The notes beneath the pieces were generated by a model. The model saw only the letters and a program-made list of their open reading frames with translations, did not search any database and had not been told where the DNA came from. The position numbers were made by a program, and so were the translations under genes. From Megaustenia siamemsis (taxonomy: Eukaryota; Mollusca; Gastropoda; Stylommatophora; Ariophantidae), in assembly GCA_032433765.1 (NCBI GenBank), contig JAVIAB010000159.1, forward strand, positions 58,179,542 through 58,243,541: a stretch of 64,000 nt of DNA. Reading direction: 5' to 3'. Below are positions 13,287 through 24,477 of the stretch, piece after piece (position 1 is the first letter of the stretch; each line of letters starts with the position of its first letter).

Positions 13287-13299
13287 TTAGTTGGACAGT

Positions 13300-13649
13300 T
13301 TACAACGTCTGTAGAAGCAATATGAACTAAACAATGAAATATTTCAGTAACTGACTACAGAGGCAGTTGACGAACAAATTATGGAGTAAAGATAGTTTAT
13401 TATAACAACATTTGCTCTCAGTAACAGGCTTGATAACTTCCTAGCTGGAACAGTTAACTACTAAACTATGCAGCTAAATAACAAAAAATGAAACGAACTG
13501 TACAATACATAACTTTATTACAAATTGTTCTAGTAGATAATATTAGCTAACTAACTCCAGTAATTAAGGAATGAGTTAATTAACGATTATTTAAGTAATA
13601 TGTTAATTAACAACCTAAGAAGTTATATTTCTAATATTTAAATAGCCAA
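13300..13649. other. AT-rich spacer
   Basis: Very AT-rich sequence with scattered AACTAACT and TTAATTAA motifs. Nothing identifiable. Confidence 0.5.
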
Positions 13650-14279
13650 TGACAACATTATCGTCAATGACCTGGTAAAAGTAGAAACATATAATTGTAT
13701 CGTAACGGCTTGACTAAGTAAGAACAGCATAAAATAATTCGACGTTTCGGCCATATGACATTTGTTGCTATGATAGTACTACACAACTTGCAAGACGCTA
13801 ACATGATTAGGAACAAATGGTGGGGTGTAACGTACACTCCAACAAGGTATGGTAACAACTTTATAAATAGAAAAACAATAGATACTGACGTTTTGGCCAT
13901 GTGAACTTCTACAGAAATAAAGAACAGCTTAAACAGACAACGGAATAAAGATAAACTCTACTACATGTGGGATGAGCGGTACTAGTAGATACAAGAGAAA
14001 TAAAAAGTAGAATAAGAAATGACATAATACAACACACAAGAGATGTACTTCTTTATAATAATAAATGTACTACATAAGGATAACAATTGATAAAATTAGT
14101 AAAACGAAAAAAAAATATTCTTAATTAAGTAAAAAATAAACAATGTAGTTACAATAAACAGCTTAGTTGAGACTCGATCCAGAAGTTTCCAGGATAAGGA
14201 CATTATTTAGCTGTGCGCCTTTGTTTATAAAGCTGTCACTATACCTTGTAGGCGTGTACGTTACAACCCACCACTTGCT

Positions 14280-14437
14280 GAAAAAAAGTAAAGTACTCCC
14301 GTCACGCCAAGTGGTGTATAGGGAATATGGTGTTAGTGACCATATATTTTACAAACCTTCGGCACATGATTTGTTGGTGTAATGTGGTCGGTATTACGCC
14401 TGTTCCGCTTCACTTTCCCTGAAAAAAATCAGGTACA
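14280..14437 (-). mobile_element. 5'-truncated copy of SINE-A with 10-bp TSD
   Basis: Body of the tRNA-derived SINE seen in full at 37846-38103, containing GTCACGCCAAGTGGTGTATA and the TTCACTTTCCCTGAAAAAAA stretch, but lacking the tRNA-like head. ACCACTTGCT flanks it at 14270-14279 and 14438-14447, so the truncation happened at insertion. The 3' end (left side) has the family tail CTTTACTTT plus an oligo-T tract read on the minus strand. It interrupts the 3' region of the Penelope-like element and is therefore younger. Confidence 0.88.
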
Positions 14438-14944
14438 ACCACTTGCTACTAGCTACCATCTTTATCTCAGCACTGACATTTTGTGTGTGTTCCCGACTAC
14501 AAGATTACATGAGTTTACACACATTTACTTAACAGCGTCTCTTTGGTGGAATCGTCAAGGGCTCAAGAGCAATGGACAACATGTTGTATGTTGTAAATAG
14601 GACACGATAGACAAGGGTTCTCAGGTAGGAACAGAGAGATGGGGCTCTAAAATGATGTAGGAATTAGTCAGCAGACAAAAAAAAAGAATGGAGACGGGAA
14701 CCACTAGTGGTAGGGGAGAGTGGAATAATACGAATGGAATGATTCCTATCGAGCAGCGATAACAAGTTAGGAAAGGGGCCAAAGGTGGTAGTAGGAAGAA
14801 GTCATATCAATTAAACAGTCCAAGATAGGGTATAGGGAAATGGGTTTGGGAAAAATGAAAGAAAAAAAGAAATTTAAAAACGAGTGAGATTAGTTCGTCC
14901 TCTTATAAAGAGAGAGCCAAAACTGACTATAGGCGGGATTTTAC

Positions 14945-15225
14945 AGAGCTCAAACTGAGGTCATAGGAGTAGAGAAGACTTATTCCTGTTACCGTGAGAT
15001 CGTAGAGGCCTCGTTGATCATGGGGGCGAGGGGGGGGAGGGTCAGACTGAGGTCATAGGAGTAGAGAAGAATGTTTCTGGTTACTATTAGATCCTACAGG
15101 ACACGTTGATCATGGAGGTCGGGGGAAGGGGGGTGGGGGTTCAGACTGAGGTCATAGGAGTGGAGAAGAATGTTTCTGGTTACTGTGAGATCCTGGAGGC
15201 CTCGTTGATCATGGGGGGTCAATTG
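14945..15225. repeat. three tandem copies of a roughly 100-bp unit
   Basis: Each copy starts CAGACTGAGGTCATAGGAGT (first copy AAACTGAGG) and ends CTCGTTGATCATGGGGG or a close variant. A G-rich run follows the first two copies (around 15020-15045 and 15120-15142). The array lies within the Penelope-like element, downstream of its RT relic. Confidence 0.85.
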
Positions 15226-15239
15226 AGTTTAGACTAGTG

Positions 15240-16565
15240 GTTTAGACTACCTTGATATATTCTAGAGATTCTTCACAAAAAAGTCACCTAAATGTCTGCC
15301 TGTTTTGCCTATTGGACGTGTTGTGCCATTGCTTGGAAATGATGGTCTATCTCCAGTTATGGGAAACACAAATCGCAAAAACTCCATCAGGAAAGTTGAT
15401 CTGATTGCTGTGTGATTTTAAACGGTCACGCTTTGTAGTCAGACAGTTCAAAAGAGACCTACCCATCTAGAGCGGGTGGGGTAGTTTAGAGAACTAGTAT
15501 GGATGTTATAGATGACTCGTTGCAGGGGGATTGAAAGACCGGTACTTGGTAATTGCCAAAACAAAAGACAAATCAACATGTGGTGGCCTTCAAAGTGGAC
15601 GTCATCGCCTTGGTCACAGAGGAGCAGGAAACGTAATTTCTGATAAAACAGGAGAATGTTACGGCATGATTTGGGTAGAAAGATAATTAGAGAATGTATG
15701 AATTAGATCGATTAGTTTCCACAATAAAAGAGAGGTAAGGCCAGACGGGTAAATAGAAACAGGACGGTGACTGATGACGCTGAGATCGAGTACGAGATGG
15801 AGGGTTGACAAGAACACACAAACATTTTTTTTTAAACTGCTAAATCTTATTTCGAAAGATCTTAAACTACGGAACCATCATCAATGTACCGCAAGTTTAT
15901 CAGATGAAGGTGGCGCTGGTAGGAAGATGTGATTTGATGGTACAAGTACATCATGAATAGACAAGCAAAATTAGGACACATCTTATTGTTCATGGCGATG
16001 TCACTAGTGTGGTCACAGAATTGATCGTTAAATTCAACTTAAAGATGGTGCTGATTTCATCGGACACATGGCACTGAGGAGTGACTCTTCTGAAGAACTG
16101 ATTTGCCGCCCTCGTGACGTATAGAAGTAAGGCGTGAATAGATATCAAGGACACAAACATGTATGTTTTATCAGGTAGGGGAGATAAATTAGAGTTTATG
16201 TTTATGGTGTGTTTAATGTCATTAGCGAATGAGTGAAGGCCCTTGACGATGGGTTGTATGATGCTATCAATGTAGTCTAATATATGTTCCTACTGGCAGG
16301 AGCACATTGAGACTATAAGTCTGCCACGGGAGCCAGGTGTTTGTATTTTAGGTAGAATACGGAAGGAGGGCTTGTCTAAGTCAGAGACTTGAAGGATAAG
16401 TTTGGAAGTTCTATAGGAGACGTGGCGGTCAATAAGTTCTAACACCGTGTACAAGGATAACTTGTTTGTTAGTAACAATCTTATCAGCAAGATACAGTCT
16501 ATAGAATGTGTGGTTAGAGCATTGCCAATACTCCTCCAGATTGAGAGGTCTTTGCAGCAAACCAC
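15240..16565 (-). pseudogene. Penelope-like reverse transcriptase with YIDD motif
   Basis: Read on the minus strand from 16565. About 75 residues in is KPSFRILPKIQTPGSRGRLI, the conserved fingers region of Penelope-type RT, followed after an in-frame TAG by ILDYIDSIIQPIV. Further on is NNKMCPNFACLFM, then LRYIDDGSVV at about 15873-15902: YIDD replaces the YADD of LINEs and is characteristic of Penelope elements. At 15275-15320, RPIGKTGRHLGDFF resembles the start of the C-terminal GIY-YIG nuclease (normally YxGxTGRxLxxRF). Multiple frameshifts and stops make it a relic. Confidence 0.8.
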
Positions 16566-16864
16566 AACAGCGTCACTTTAGTTCGTGAGATCCGTGACAA
16601 TGTCATCTCGTAGTCGGAGAATACAAAGTGTCCGAGATATCCCCGTTATAGAGGTTTAGGTGTTGTAGTCTAAGTGACGGCAAAGGAGTTTGTGTAAAAA
16701 ATATGTATCCAATTAAAAGAAAGTCCCAGGACATGGAGTTTAGTGGAGACTAGAAGCTGGGAAACAAGAGAAGTTGTCATCAGAAGGGGAAAGTGGGGGC
16801 TGTTTATGGAAATGGAGAATAGATTGGTGGAGTTGGAATGTAAGGTTTCAAAGTGTTGTTTACG

Positions 16865-17525
16865 GTCACCACTGGGGCACACTGGGACACATTTCAAAAC
16901 TGTTAGGAAGACCTCAGAGAGGTGTAAGTCATGGGGTATACAGACCACCAAACTGGGACACAATGGGGCACATTTCAAAACTGTTAGGAAGATCTCATAG
17001 AGGTGTAAGTCATGGGGTATACAGACCACCAAACTGGGACACAATGGGACACGTTTCAAAACTGTTAGGAAGACCTCAGAGAGGTGTAAGTCATGGGGTA
17101 TACAGACCACCAAACTGGGACACAATGGGACACGTTTCAAAACTGTTAGGAAGACCGCAGAGAGGTGTAACTCAGGGGTTTTACAGACCACCAAACTGGG
17201 ACACACTGGGACACGTTTCAAAACTGCTAGGAAGACATCAGAGAGGTGTAAGTTATGGGGTATACAGACCACCAAACTGGGACACAATGGGATACGTTTC
17301 AAAACTGTTAGGAAGATCTCAGAGAGGTGCATGTCAAGGGGTATACAGACCACCAAACTGGGACACAATGGGACACGTTTCAAAACTGTTAGGAAGACCT
17401 CAGAGAGGTGTAACTCAGGGATTGTACAGACCACCAAACTGGGACACAACGGGACACGTTTCAAAACTCTTAGGAAGACACTAGAGAGGTGTAAGTCTGG
17501 GGGTATACAGACCATCAAATTGGGG
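16865..17525. repeat. 81-bp minisatellite, about 8 copies
   Basis: Units run from GGGACACAATGGGACACGTT through TATACAGACCACCAAACTG. The period is exactly 81 bp (27 codons), so both strands are open: PPNWDTMGHVSKLLGR-type repeats on plus (16774-17484) and LVVCIPHDLHLSEVFLTVLK-type on minus (16670-17518). The balance of open frames on both strands and the absence of a flanking domain argue against a real repeat protein. Confidence 0.92.
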
Positions 17526-17780
17526 TGTACATGAAGAGTGGTGGAGGAGAGTGAGCAAGTGTTGGGGTGTAAAGTAATCCATACAATGTATGGTCTTTAA
17601 AGATACAGGAACAATGCAAATGGGTAAATGGGATACAGATAAGATCTACTACATCTAGGATGGGCGGAACTAGTCAGACAAGGAGAACTAAACAGCAGGA
17701 TAAGAGGTGAAATGATACACGGACAAGTGGATGTACTTTTATTATAAGAGAAGAGGGAGACGAGCAATGAGCCCGTGACT

Positions 17781-18044
17781 GTCTAGTGACTTGTTAAGAA
17801 ATTGAGAAGAGTTTGTAAAAAAGAAACCATTAACCCGCGGAATCATTAGATATAATGAATAGTTCCCAGAAGTAGGAGGCAGGGCCTAGAGAGATGAGAT
17901 AGTAGGCAGGTGTTCAGGTGGCAGAGCAATCACTTATGGCTGGAGATGATGGGTAAAAACGTCGCAGACAACAACGGGATTTTATCCACTCCAACTTTCT
18001 CAAAGCGCAAAAGTCTGATTTGAGATTGGAATTAGCCAGACAAA
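17781..18044. other. unassigned spacer
   Basis: G/A-rich sequence between the Penelope-like element and the 52-bp array. Nothing recognised. Confidence 0.4.
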
Positions 18045-19050
18045 GTTTGTGTAGTCGGAGACAGGTGTGGATAACGATGAGATGGTGTGAGAATATGTTT
18101 GTGTAGTCGGAGACAGGTGTGGATAACGATGAGATGGTGTGAGAATATGTGAGAATATGTTTGTGTAGTCGGAGACATGTGTGGATAACGATGAGATGGT
18201 GTGAGAATATGTTTGTGTAGTCGGAGACAGGTGTGGATAACGATGAGATGGTGTGAGAATATGTTTGTGTAGTCGGAGACAGGTGTGGATAACGATGAGA
18301 TGGTGTGAGAATATGTTTGTGTAGTCGGAGACAGGTGTGGATAACGATGAGATGGTGTGAGAATATGTTTGTGTTGTCGGAGACAAGTGTGGATAACGAT
18401 GAGATGGTGTGAGAATATGTTTGTGTTGTCGGAGACAGGTGTGGATAACGATGAGATGGTGTGAGAATATGTTTGTGTTGTCGGAGACAGGTGTGGATAA
18501 CGATGAGATGGTGTGAGAATATGTTTGTGTTGTCGGAGACAGGTGTGGATAACGATGAGATGGTGTCAGAATATGTTTGTGTTGTCGGAGACAGGTGTGG
18601 ATAACGATGAGATGGTGTGAGAATATGTTTGTGTTGTCGGAGACAAGTGTGGATAACGATGAGATGGTGTGAGAATATGTTTGTGTTGTCGAAGACAGGT
18701 GTAGATAACGATGAGATGGTGTGAGAATATGTTTGTGTAGTCGGAGACTGGTGTGGATAACGATGAGATGGTGTGAGAATATGTTTGTGTAGTCGGAGAC
18801 AGGTGTGGATAACGATGAGATGGTGTGAGAATATGTTTGTGTTGTCGGAGACTGGTGTGGATAACGATGAGATGGTGTGAGATTATGTTTGTGTAGTCGG
18901 AGACTGGTGTGGATAACGATGAGATGGTGTGAGATTATGTTTGTGTAGTCGGAGACTGGTGTGGATAACGATGAGATGGTGTGAGATTATGTTTGTGTAG
19001 TCGGAGACTGGTGTGAATAACGATGAGATGGTGTGAGAATATGGTGTTTT
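18045..19050. repeat. 52-bp minisatellite, about 19 copies
   Basis: The unit contains GTGTAGTCGGAGACAGGTGT followed by GGATAACGATGAGATGGTGTGAG. The array is very homogeneous: the main variants are GTAG/GTTG and ACAGG/ACTGG/ACAAG, clustered in runs (GTTG in 18375-18700, ACTGG in 18850-19010), which points to recent local amplification. One unit near 18145 carries a duplicated GAGAATATGT. Confidence 0.95.
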
Positions 19051-19129
19051 TGTTTCTATAATGTTAAAAGTAAGGTAGAAACGCACTTCAGTTGTAACGC
19101 ATTAGAATTTCTGTAACTGGATGTGTCTA

Positions 19130-20690
19130 CTGAAAATGAAGAACTGAGACTTATAAGTTGTAACGGGAGTGAGAGTAAGCAGGAGTGTCTAATGAAGATG
19201 GAGATCAGATGGGAGAAAGCACACTCTGAGAGAGTAAATGGGCATGTCTAACGCAGATGGAGTAACGATGGGGAAAAGGCAAACTCTGGAAGAGTAAATG
19301 GGCTTACCAAATTTAAATGAAAAATTCATGGGGAGAAGGCACTTTTGAAAAGAGTAAATGGGCGTGTCTAATGAACATTTAGAAATAATTCTGAGACGGC
19401 TCACTCTGATAGAGCAAATGGACGTGTCTAATGAAGATGGATAATAGAATGCGATAGAGCACAATATGAGAGAGAGTAAATATGAGTGTCTAAAGAAGAT
19501 TGAAAACTACTGAGGAGAAGGCACAATCTGAGAAAGTAAATAGGCGTTTCTAATGAAGATGGGGATCGGATGAGGAGAATACTGACTCGGAGAGAGTTAA
19601 TGGACGTTTCTAATGAAGATAGAGAAATTATGGGGAGAAAGAAAACTCTGAAAAATTAACTGGCCGTATCTAAAGAAAATGAAGGATTGGAGGGGAGAAG
19701 GCAAACTCTGAAAGAATAAATGGCTGTATCTAAAGAAAATGGAGATCTGATGGTGAGAAGAACACTCCGAGGGAGTAAATGGCCGTGTCTAGTGAAAGTA
19801 GAGAACTGATAGAGAGAAGGTAAACACAGAAAGAGTAAATAGCCGTTCCAAATAAAGATGAGGAATTAATGTGAAGAAGGCAATCTGTGAAAGAGTAGAT
19901 GGGCGTATCTAATAAAGATGAGGAATTAATGTGAAGAAGGCAATCTGTGAAAGAGTAGATGGGCGTATCTAATAAAGATGAGGAATTAATGTGAAGAAGG
20001 CAATCTGTGAAAGAGTAGATGGGCGTATCTAATAAAGATGAGGAATTAATGTGAAGAAGGCAATCTGTGAAAGAGTAGATGGGCGTATCTAATAAAGATG
20101 AAGAATTAATGTGAAGAAGGCAAACTGTGAAAGAGTAGATGGGCGTATCTAATAAAGATGAGGAATTAATGTGAAGAAGGCAAACTGTGAAAGAGAAGAT
20201 GGACGTATCTAATGAAGATGAGGAATTAATGTGGATAAGGCAATCTGTGAAAGAGTAGATGGGCGTATCTAATAAAGATGAGGAATTAATGTGAAGAAGG
20301 CAATCTGTGAAAGAGTAGATGGGCGTATCTAATAAAGATGAAGAATTAATGTGAAGAAGGCAAACTGTGAAAGAGAAGATGGACGTATCTAATGAAGATG
20401 AGGAATTAATGTGGATAAGGCAAACTGTGAAAGAGAAAATGGGAGAGTCTAATAAAGATGAAATAATTGTTTGGGGGTAGGCCCAGTCTGAAAGATTCAA
20501 TGGTCGTATTTAATGAAGATGGAGTTCTGATGGTGAGAAGCACACTCTGTGGGAGTAAATGGACGATTCCAATGAAGATGGAGCGCTGTGAGTAGAAGAC
20601 ATACTCGGGCAGAGTTAATGGGCGTGTCTAGTCAAGATGGAGAACTGATGGGGAGAAGGTGCACTCTTAGAGATTAAATGGGCGTATCTA
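19130..20690. repeat. 60-bp minisatellite, diverged edges and homogenised core
   Basis: Unit of 60 bp with GATGAGGAATTAATGTGAAG in the core. About ten copies between 19850 and 20450 are nearly identical and stay exactly in register, while the outer copies (19180-19850 and 20450-20690) are diverged and differ in length by a few bases. The 60-bp period keeps a minus-strand 20-residue repeat open (19730-20500, SSSLLDTPIYSFTDCLLHIN). I regard that frame as a consequence of the period. Confidence 0.93.
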
Positions 20691-21000
20691 AAGAAGTAAG
20701 AGTGCTGAGTAGAGACACAAAATAGAAGTGAGAGCAAATAGACAAGTCTAATGAAGTTAGAGTACTGAGTAGACAACACAAACTAGAAGTGAGAGCAAAT
20801 AGACGAGTCTAATGAAGTTAGAGTACTGAGTAGACAACACAAACTAGAAGTGAGAGCAAATAGAGAAGTCTAATGAAGTTAGAGTACTGAGTAGATAACA
20901 CAAACTAGAAGTGAGAGCAATAGGCGAGTCTAATGAAGTTAGAGTACTGAGTAGACAACACAAACTAGAAGTGAGAGCAAATAGACGAGTCTAATGAATT
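20690..21000. repeat. 61-bp minisatellite, 5 copies
   Basis: The unit contains GTTAGAGTACTGAGTAGACA followed by ACACAAACTAGAAGTGAGAGC. It appears distantly related to the adjacent 60-bp family (shared GTCTAATGAAG and GAGAGCAAAT elements), as if a diverged edge copy re-amplified. Confidence 0.9.
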
Positions 21001-21399
21001 TGACGAACTGAGGGCAAGAAGGCACATCGCGACCGAGAGTCATTATGGAAGAGTATTAGAGGGTGGGAGAAAATAGGGACACGGTGTAGAATATTTGTCC
21101 ATTTTCGTCTTGTCAGAGGGTCTAGTGGAGGCTATTGTGCATTTTTTTTGGAGGTTTTGTTTCTGTCGAGCAGCTTCCCTCGTGGCTGATTCTAACAATG
21201 TTTGACAAACATGCACGACCTCAGAAAGAACAAGTCAGGCCCACTGACACACAGGGTTTCCCATCCTTTTTAATGAGTCTTTTCTCTTCTGTGTTTGAGG
21301 TGTAGAATAAGGGTATAATATTTTTTTTTAAACTAACTCGATAGGATGCTGTCTATGCAAATGTTTGACAAGCCTACTAAAATAAGTTTTACCTAAAAA
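21001..21399. other. unassigned spacer
   Basis: No coding or repeat structure recognised. It contains short homopolymer T runs only. Confidence 0.4.
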
Positions 21400-21590
21400 G
21401 ATTTTCCCCAAGGCAAAAGACAAAGAGGAAGACCACGGAATTCTTGTAGAAGACCGATGGAAACAGAGATGAAGATGATGGGGAAGACATAGAATGTTCT
21501 TAAAAGCTGGCAAGATAAAGAACGGCTTGGAAAGTGTTTGTTGAAGACATGTGCTCCACTGGGAGCGGAAAGTTAGAAGAAAAAGTACAA
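21400..21590 (+). pseudogene. LINE C-terminal fragment
   Basis: Plus-strand codons read QGKRQRGRPRNS, then METEMKMMGKT, a stop, then LKSWQDKERLGKCLLKTCAP. This matches the GKR(K/R)RGRP...AQDR.RW..L..GLCP tail shared by many CR1/RTE-type LINE proteins. No upstream RT domain is visible, so it is a 5'-truncated relic. A 117-residue minus-strand frame over the same bases is a shadow. Confidence 0.7.
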
Positions 21591-21599
21591 GAAGAGGCA

Positions 21600-22250
21600 G
21601 AGGAAGTAATAGGTAGCTTGGTCGCAAATTATGAACATTTCCAGTAACTAACTTTTCGGTACGTTGGTAGCTCTCTGACAAACATAATTAAATCTAACCT
21701 ATTTTCTTACTCACTAATCGCCTAATTATATTTTCTCTTTTATTACAGAAACATCAACAATGTAGTCAATAATTGAGTAAATAATTCTCCTACTTGCTAT
21801 GTTACATGTTTCAGTAGTCGTGTAACTAGCTATATCAGTAGACATTAGTATCAACAACTTGATATTAAAAATATATATATAAATAATTGAATAATTAAAA
21901 AAAAACATAGTGTCTTTTACAATAATTAACCAACTAATAAATAAATTAATTGCTGATCTAAACGCCAACACAATTAATGAACTAGCTAACTATAACTTTA
22001 GGTGCAACATTACTAGAAACGAACACATAAAATGAGTGAAATATTAACGTGTTTAGCAGACACAACAATTAGAGGCTAGACTAAACAGCAAAACAATTAG
22101 ATAAAAAATAGTTTCCTAAATTAATATTTAAATGCAGTATTTAAAACGCGCATTCGTTTTATAATTTAAAATAACACAATGTGAAATATTCCTAACATTT
22201 TTAAAAACTTAATACATAGTACAAAGCGAACGAGTTGACGATAAGACAAG
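21600..22250. other. AT-rich stretch, possible intron 1 of the minus-strand candidate gene
   Basis: Over 70% A+T by eye, with TATATATATAAATAATTG-like tracts. No exon is seen. If the 22.3-kb exon is real, this is the 5' part of its first intron. Confidence 0.35.
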
Positions 22251-22260
22251 TTACACTTAC

Positions 22261-22315
22261 CGCCAGAAATGAGAACCGCTGTCAAACTGATGTAAAATGT
22301 CATGTAGAAGGCCAT
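22261..22315 (-). CDS. candidate first exon of a secreted protein (signal peptide)
   Basis: On the minus strand an ATG at 22313-22315 opens MAFYMTFYISLTAVLISG: a short N-terminus followed by a hydrophobic core ending in small residues, like a eukaryotic signal peptide. Immediately after codon 18 plus one base is GTAAGT, a consensus 5' splice donor, so the exon would end in phase 1. The start context has A at -3 and G at +4. A TATA-like box lies about 85 bp upstream. No downstream exon was identified; it would lie at lower coordinates, beyond AT-rich sequence and arrays. The family is unrecognised. A chance combination is possible, but the coincidence of signal peptide, donor and start context makes this the best host-gene candidate in the window. 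Confidence 0.45.
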
Positions 22316-22394
22316 CTTGTACTAAACACAAGCTTGGAACCTAGCTGTGCTTGTCAACGCGACTAGATGAGCTCTGTCTGAGGTTGTGTGGCGG

Positions 22395-22407
22395 AATGAA
22401 ATATAGA
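22395..22407 (-). promoter_or_regulatory. TATA-like box upstream of the candidate exon
   Basis: Minus strand TCTATATTTC, 80-90 bp upstream of the ATG at 22315. The spacing fits a start site near 22370 with a 5' leader of about 55 bases. This is suggestive only, because TATA-like words are common in AT-rich DNA. Confidence 0.25.
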
Positions 22408-22419
22408 ATTAAAACAGAA

Positions 22420-23814
22420 GCATATATGAAAGACTGGTTTCTTTGTGGGACCTACTTGTTGTCATCAACAGGGCAGTTTTGCTCTTCGCTGAAATATCTC
22501 AATTGTAAAGAAAATGATGAAAGTACAAAGGGATTCTGCTCAACAATGGAAGATTTTATGTTGTCGAGTGCTCTCATTTCTAGAATATAGAACCTTGCAG
22601 AGAATAATAGAGTTTATGAAAGTCAGAAATTGAGTTCAAGAAAATTCTAAAAATTGAAAAGGCGGAAATATGGAATAATCGGCATGGCACTGGGCGCCCT
22701 CCCACGGACTGAGTAATGAAGACATATTATAACTACCAATAACCACACCACGCGAGATATCTGCCTCTGACAGCGGCGTATTTCTTAGGCCAAGGACAAA
22801 AAGACGATGAGAAAGACGACAATTCCGATGTTCGCTATTATCTTCGTGCGTTCACTGACGATAAATCTGAGAAGTTAGAAACTACTTACACTTGTTGACG
22901 TTGTACTTCAAGATTGTTGTTTCCTTACATCTACCACACTGAACAAGTTAGAGATTGTCTTTCTTCAAAACATAAAATCTTCAATATTCTCTCAAGCGCT
23001 GAAACTTGGTCTACATTTGAGTTCTACAATATTTTACAAACAACCTCGTCATATCATCATCATGTGCACTTTAGAAAATGTTTTCTTCAAACACTTGAGA
23101 TATTATCTTTCCGTGAACTTGGACAACTTTTCAAAAAATAAAAGGAAAATAATAATATCGTACAATCTCTAGAACATGAGCCACGTCTTTGTTAGACAAT
23201 TATTATCATGTCATGTACATAAAGAAAATATCTGAAAAACCAACATCATCATCTTGTATGTAACATATTTAATTGTTGGAACATGAGTAACGTATTTGCC
23301 ACGTACACACTACAGCGATTTAAAGAAAAATAATTAGCGAGCATCCCATGATCACACAACCATTGAAACATTATCATAGATCTAGAGTATCATCATCATG
23401 TTATCTCTACAGAATGTAGACGATGAGTTGAAACATTAACATTATCGTCATCGTTGGCTGCAATATTTTAATGTGAGGTTTAAAAGGACAGGAAGAGACC
23501 ATCTCTGTTCTAGTAGCGACTTTCCTCAGGTAAACACAACTCTTGTATATTGAAAGTTCTGACTTCGTTTCTTTAGTTGACATTATATTGTATCGTCTAA
23601 GTATAGAGGCGTGTCTGCTAGGGCTTTAATTTATGAACTGTCGTGAACGTACATTCTAGGCTTGTCTATAGTACCATCTACATATAGAAATGTCTACCAC
23701 CATAATGTGGCAACAACGTATAGACTTGTCTACTACATATTTTCTTCTTTCATGCTCAAGAATGCTATGTTTTTTATTTTGATATTTGGACCTTCAAGAG
23801 TTACGAACAAGATC
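22420..23814. other. unassigned intergenic sequence
   Basis: Both strands were read. There are short frames only, no domain and no tandem array. ATCATCATCATG-type words occur, and a word ACATATAGA-like near 23690 recurs near 31105 without a clear repeat boundary. Confidence 0.4.
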
Positions 23815-24477
23815 GTGTGAGGTCGTCACTCAGTCTCTATGGTTTGTCATGTCCGGTTGTTTCACAAGGCCACCTAAGGGTGTTGAGAGTGCTGCAGTCC
23901 TGTAGAATATGCACTGGGGCCTGTCTGGATATTCCATGATTGCATGTTGCATTGTTTATTTGTAAAATTGCTTTGAGCCACATTGGCCTCATGTTTTCTG
24001 AGCGTGTTTAAGCTTTCATATTCTGGCTCACTTTTCACATAGAGAACTCTCCATTATGTTTTCCTGGCTTCTTTCATGATGGCTTTTCCTCTTTGAGAGA
24101 CTGAAGTTTGTTGGATTATTGAAGCTTCCCGTTTGGATTAGAGAATTTGCTTTATCGTTACTTGGAATGGCACATTGTTCTCGTATTCGCTGTAGGTAAA
24201 CTTCTATTTGTTTCAACTATTTGTATAAGTTGTTCTTCATTTTTTTAAATGCGTCTGTTCTTTTCCATGGCTAAAAATGACTTGTAGGACTGACCTTGCA
24301 TCGCTGTGGATGACTCTTTTTGGAATGACTCTTTGTTTATTGAGGGTTTTTGTGAAGAGCCGCTGACAACGGTTCAACTTTCTCCGGCTGAAAGAGAAAA
24401 TATATTTCTGTTTTCCCTCTGTCTTCATATTTGTTGATAACATTGTCTCGCTTCTTTCGTTCTTCAATTACGGATCT

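Larger units (their letters stand above)
13650..17780 (-). mobile_element. decayed Penelope-like element
   Basis: A Penelope-type RT relic on the minus strand (15240-16565) sits between two diverged direct repeats: 13905-14060 and 17590-17760 share an aligned stretch around CTACTACAT-TAGGATG-GCGG-ACTAG and further matches. Penelope elements often carry such direct (pseudo-LTR) copies. Also present are CGACGTTTCGGCCATATGAC-like 3' sequence at 13740 and 13890, and a 60-bp inverted repeat (13805-13870 against 14218-14280). Boundaries are approximate. The element also contains a truncated SINE and two local tandem arrays. Confidence 0.7.

Noticed and set aside
16670..17518. 282-codon minus-strand and 236-codon plus-strand frames as repeat proteins
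   Set aside because: Both lie over an 81-bp array. A period divisible by three keeps frames open on both strands without selection, and no other domain is attached.
19730..20500. 256-codon frame with a 20-residue hydrophobic repeat
   Set aside because: A direct consequence of the 60-bp tandem period; no signal, start context or flanking exon.
21328..21681. 117-codon minus-strand membrane-like frame
   Set aside because: Antisense shadow of the plus-strand LINE GKRQRGRPRN tail.
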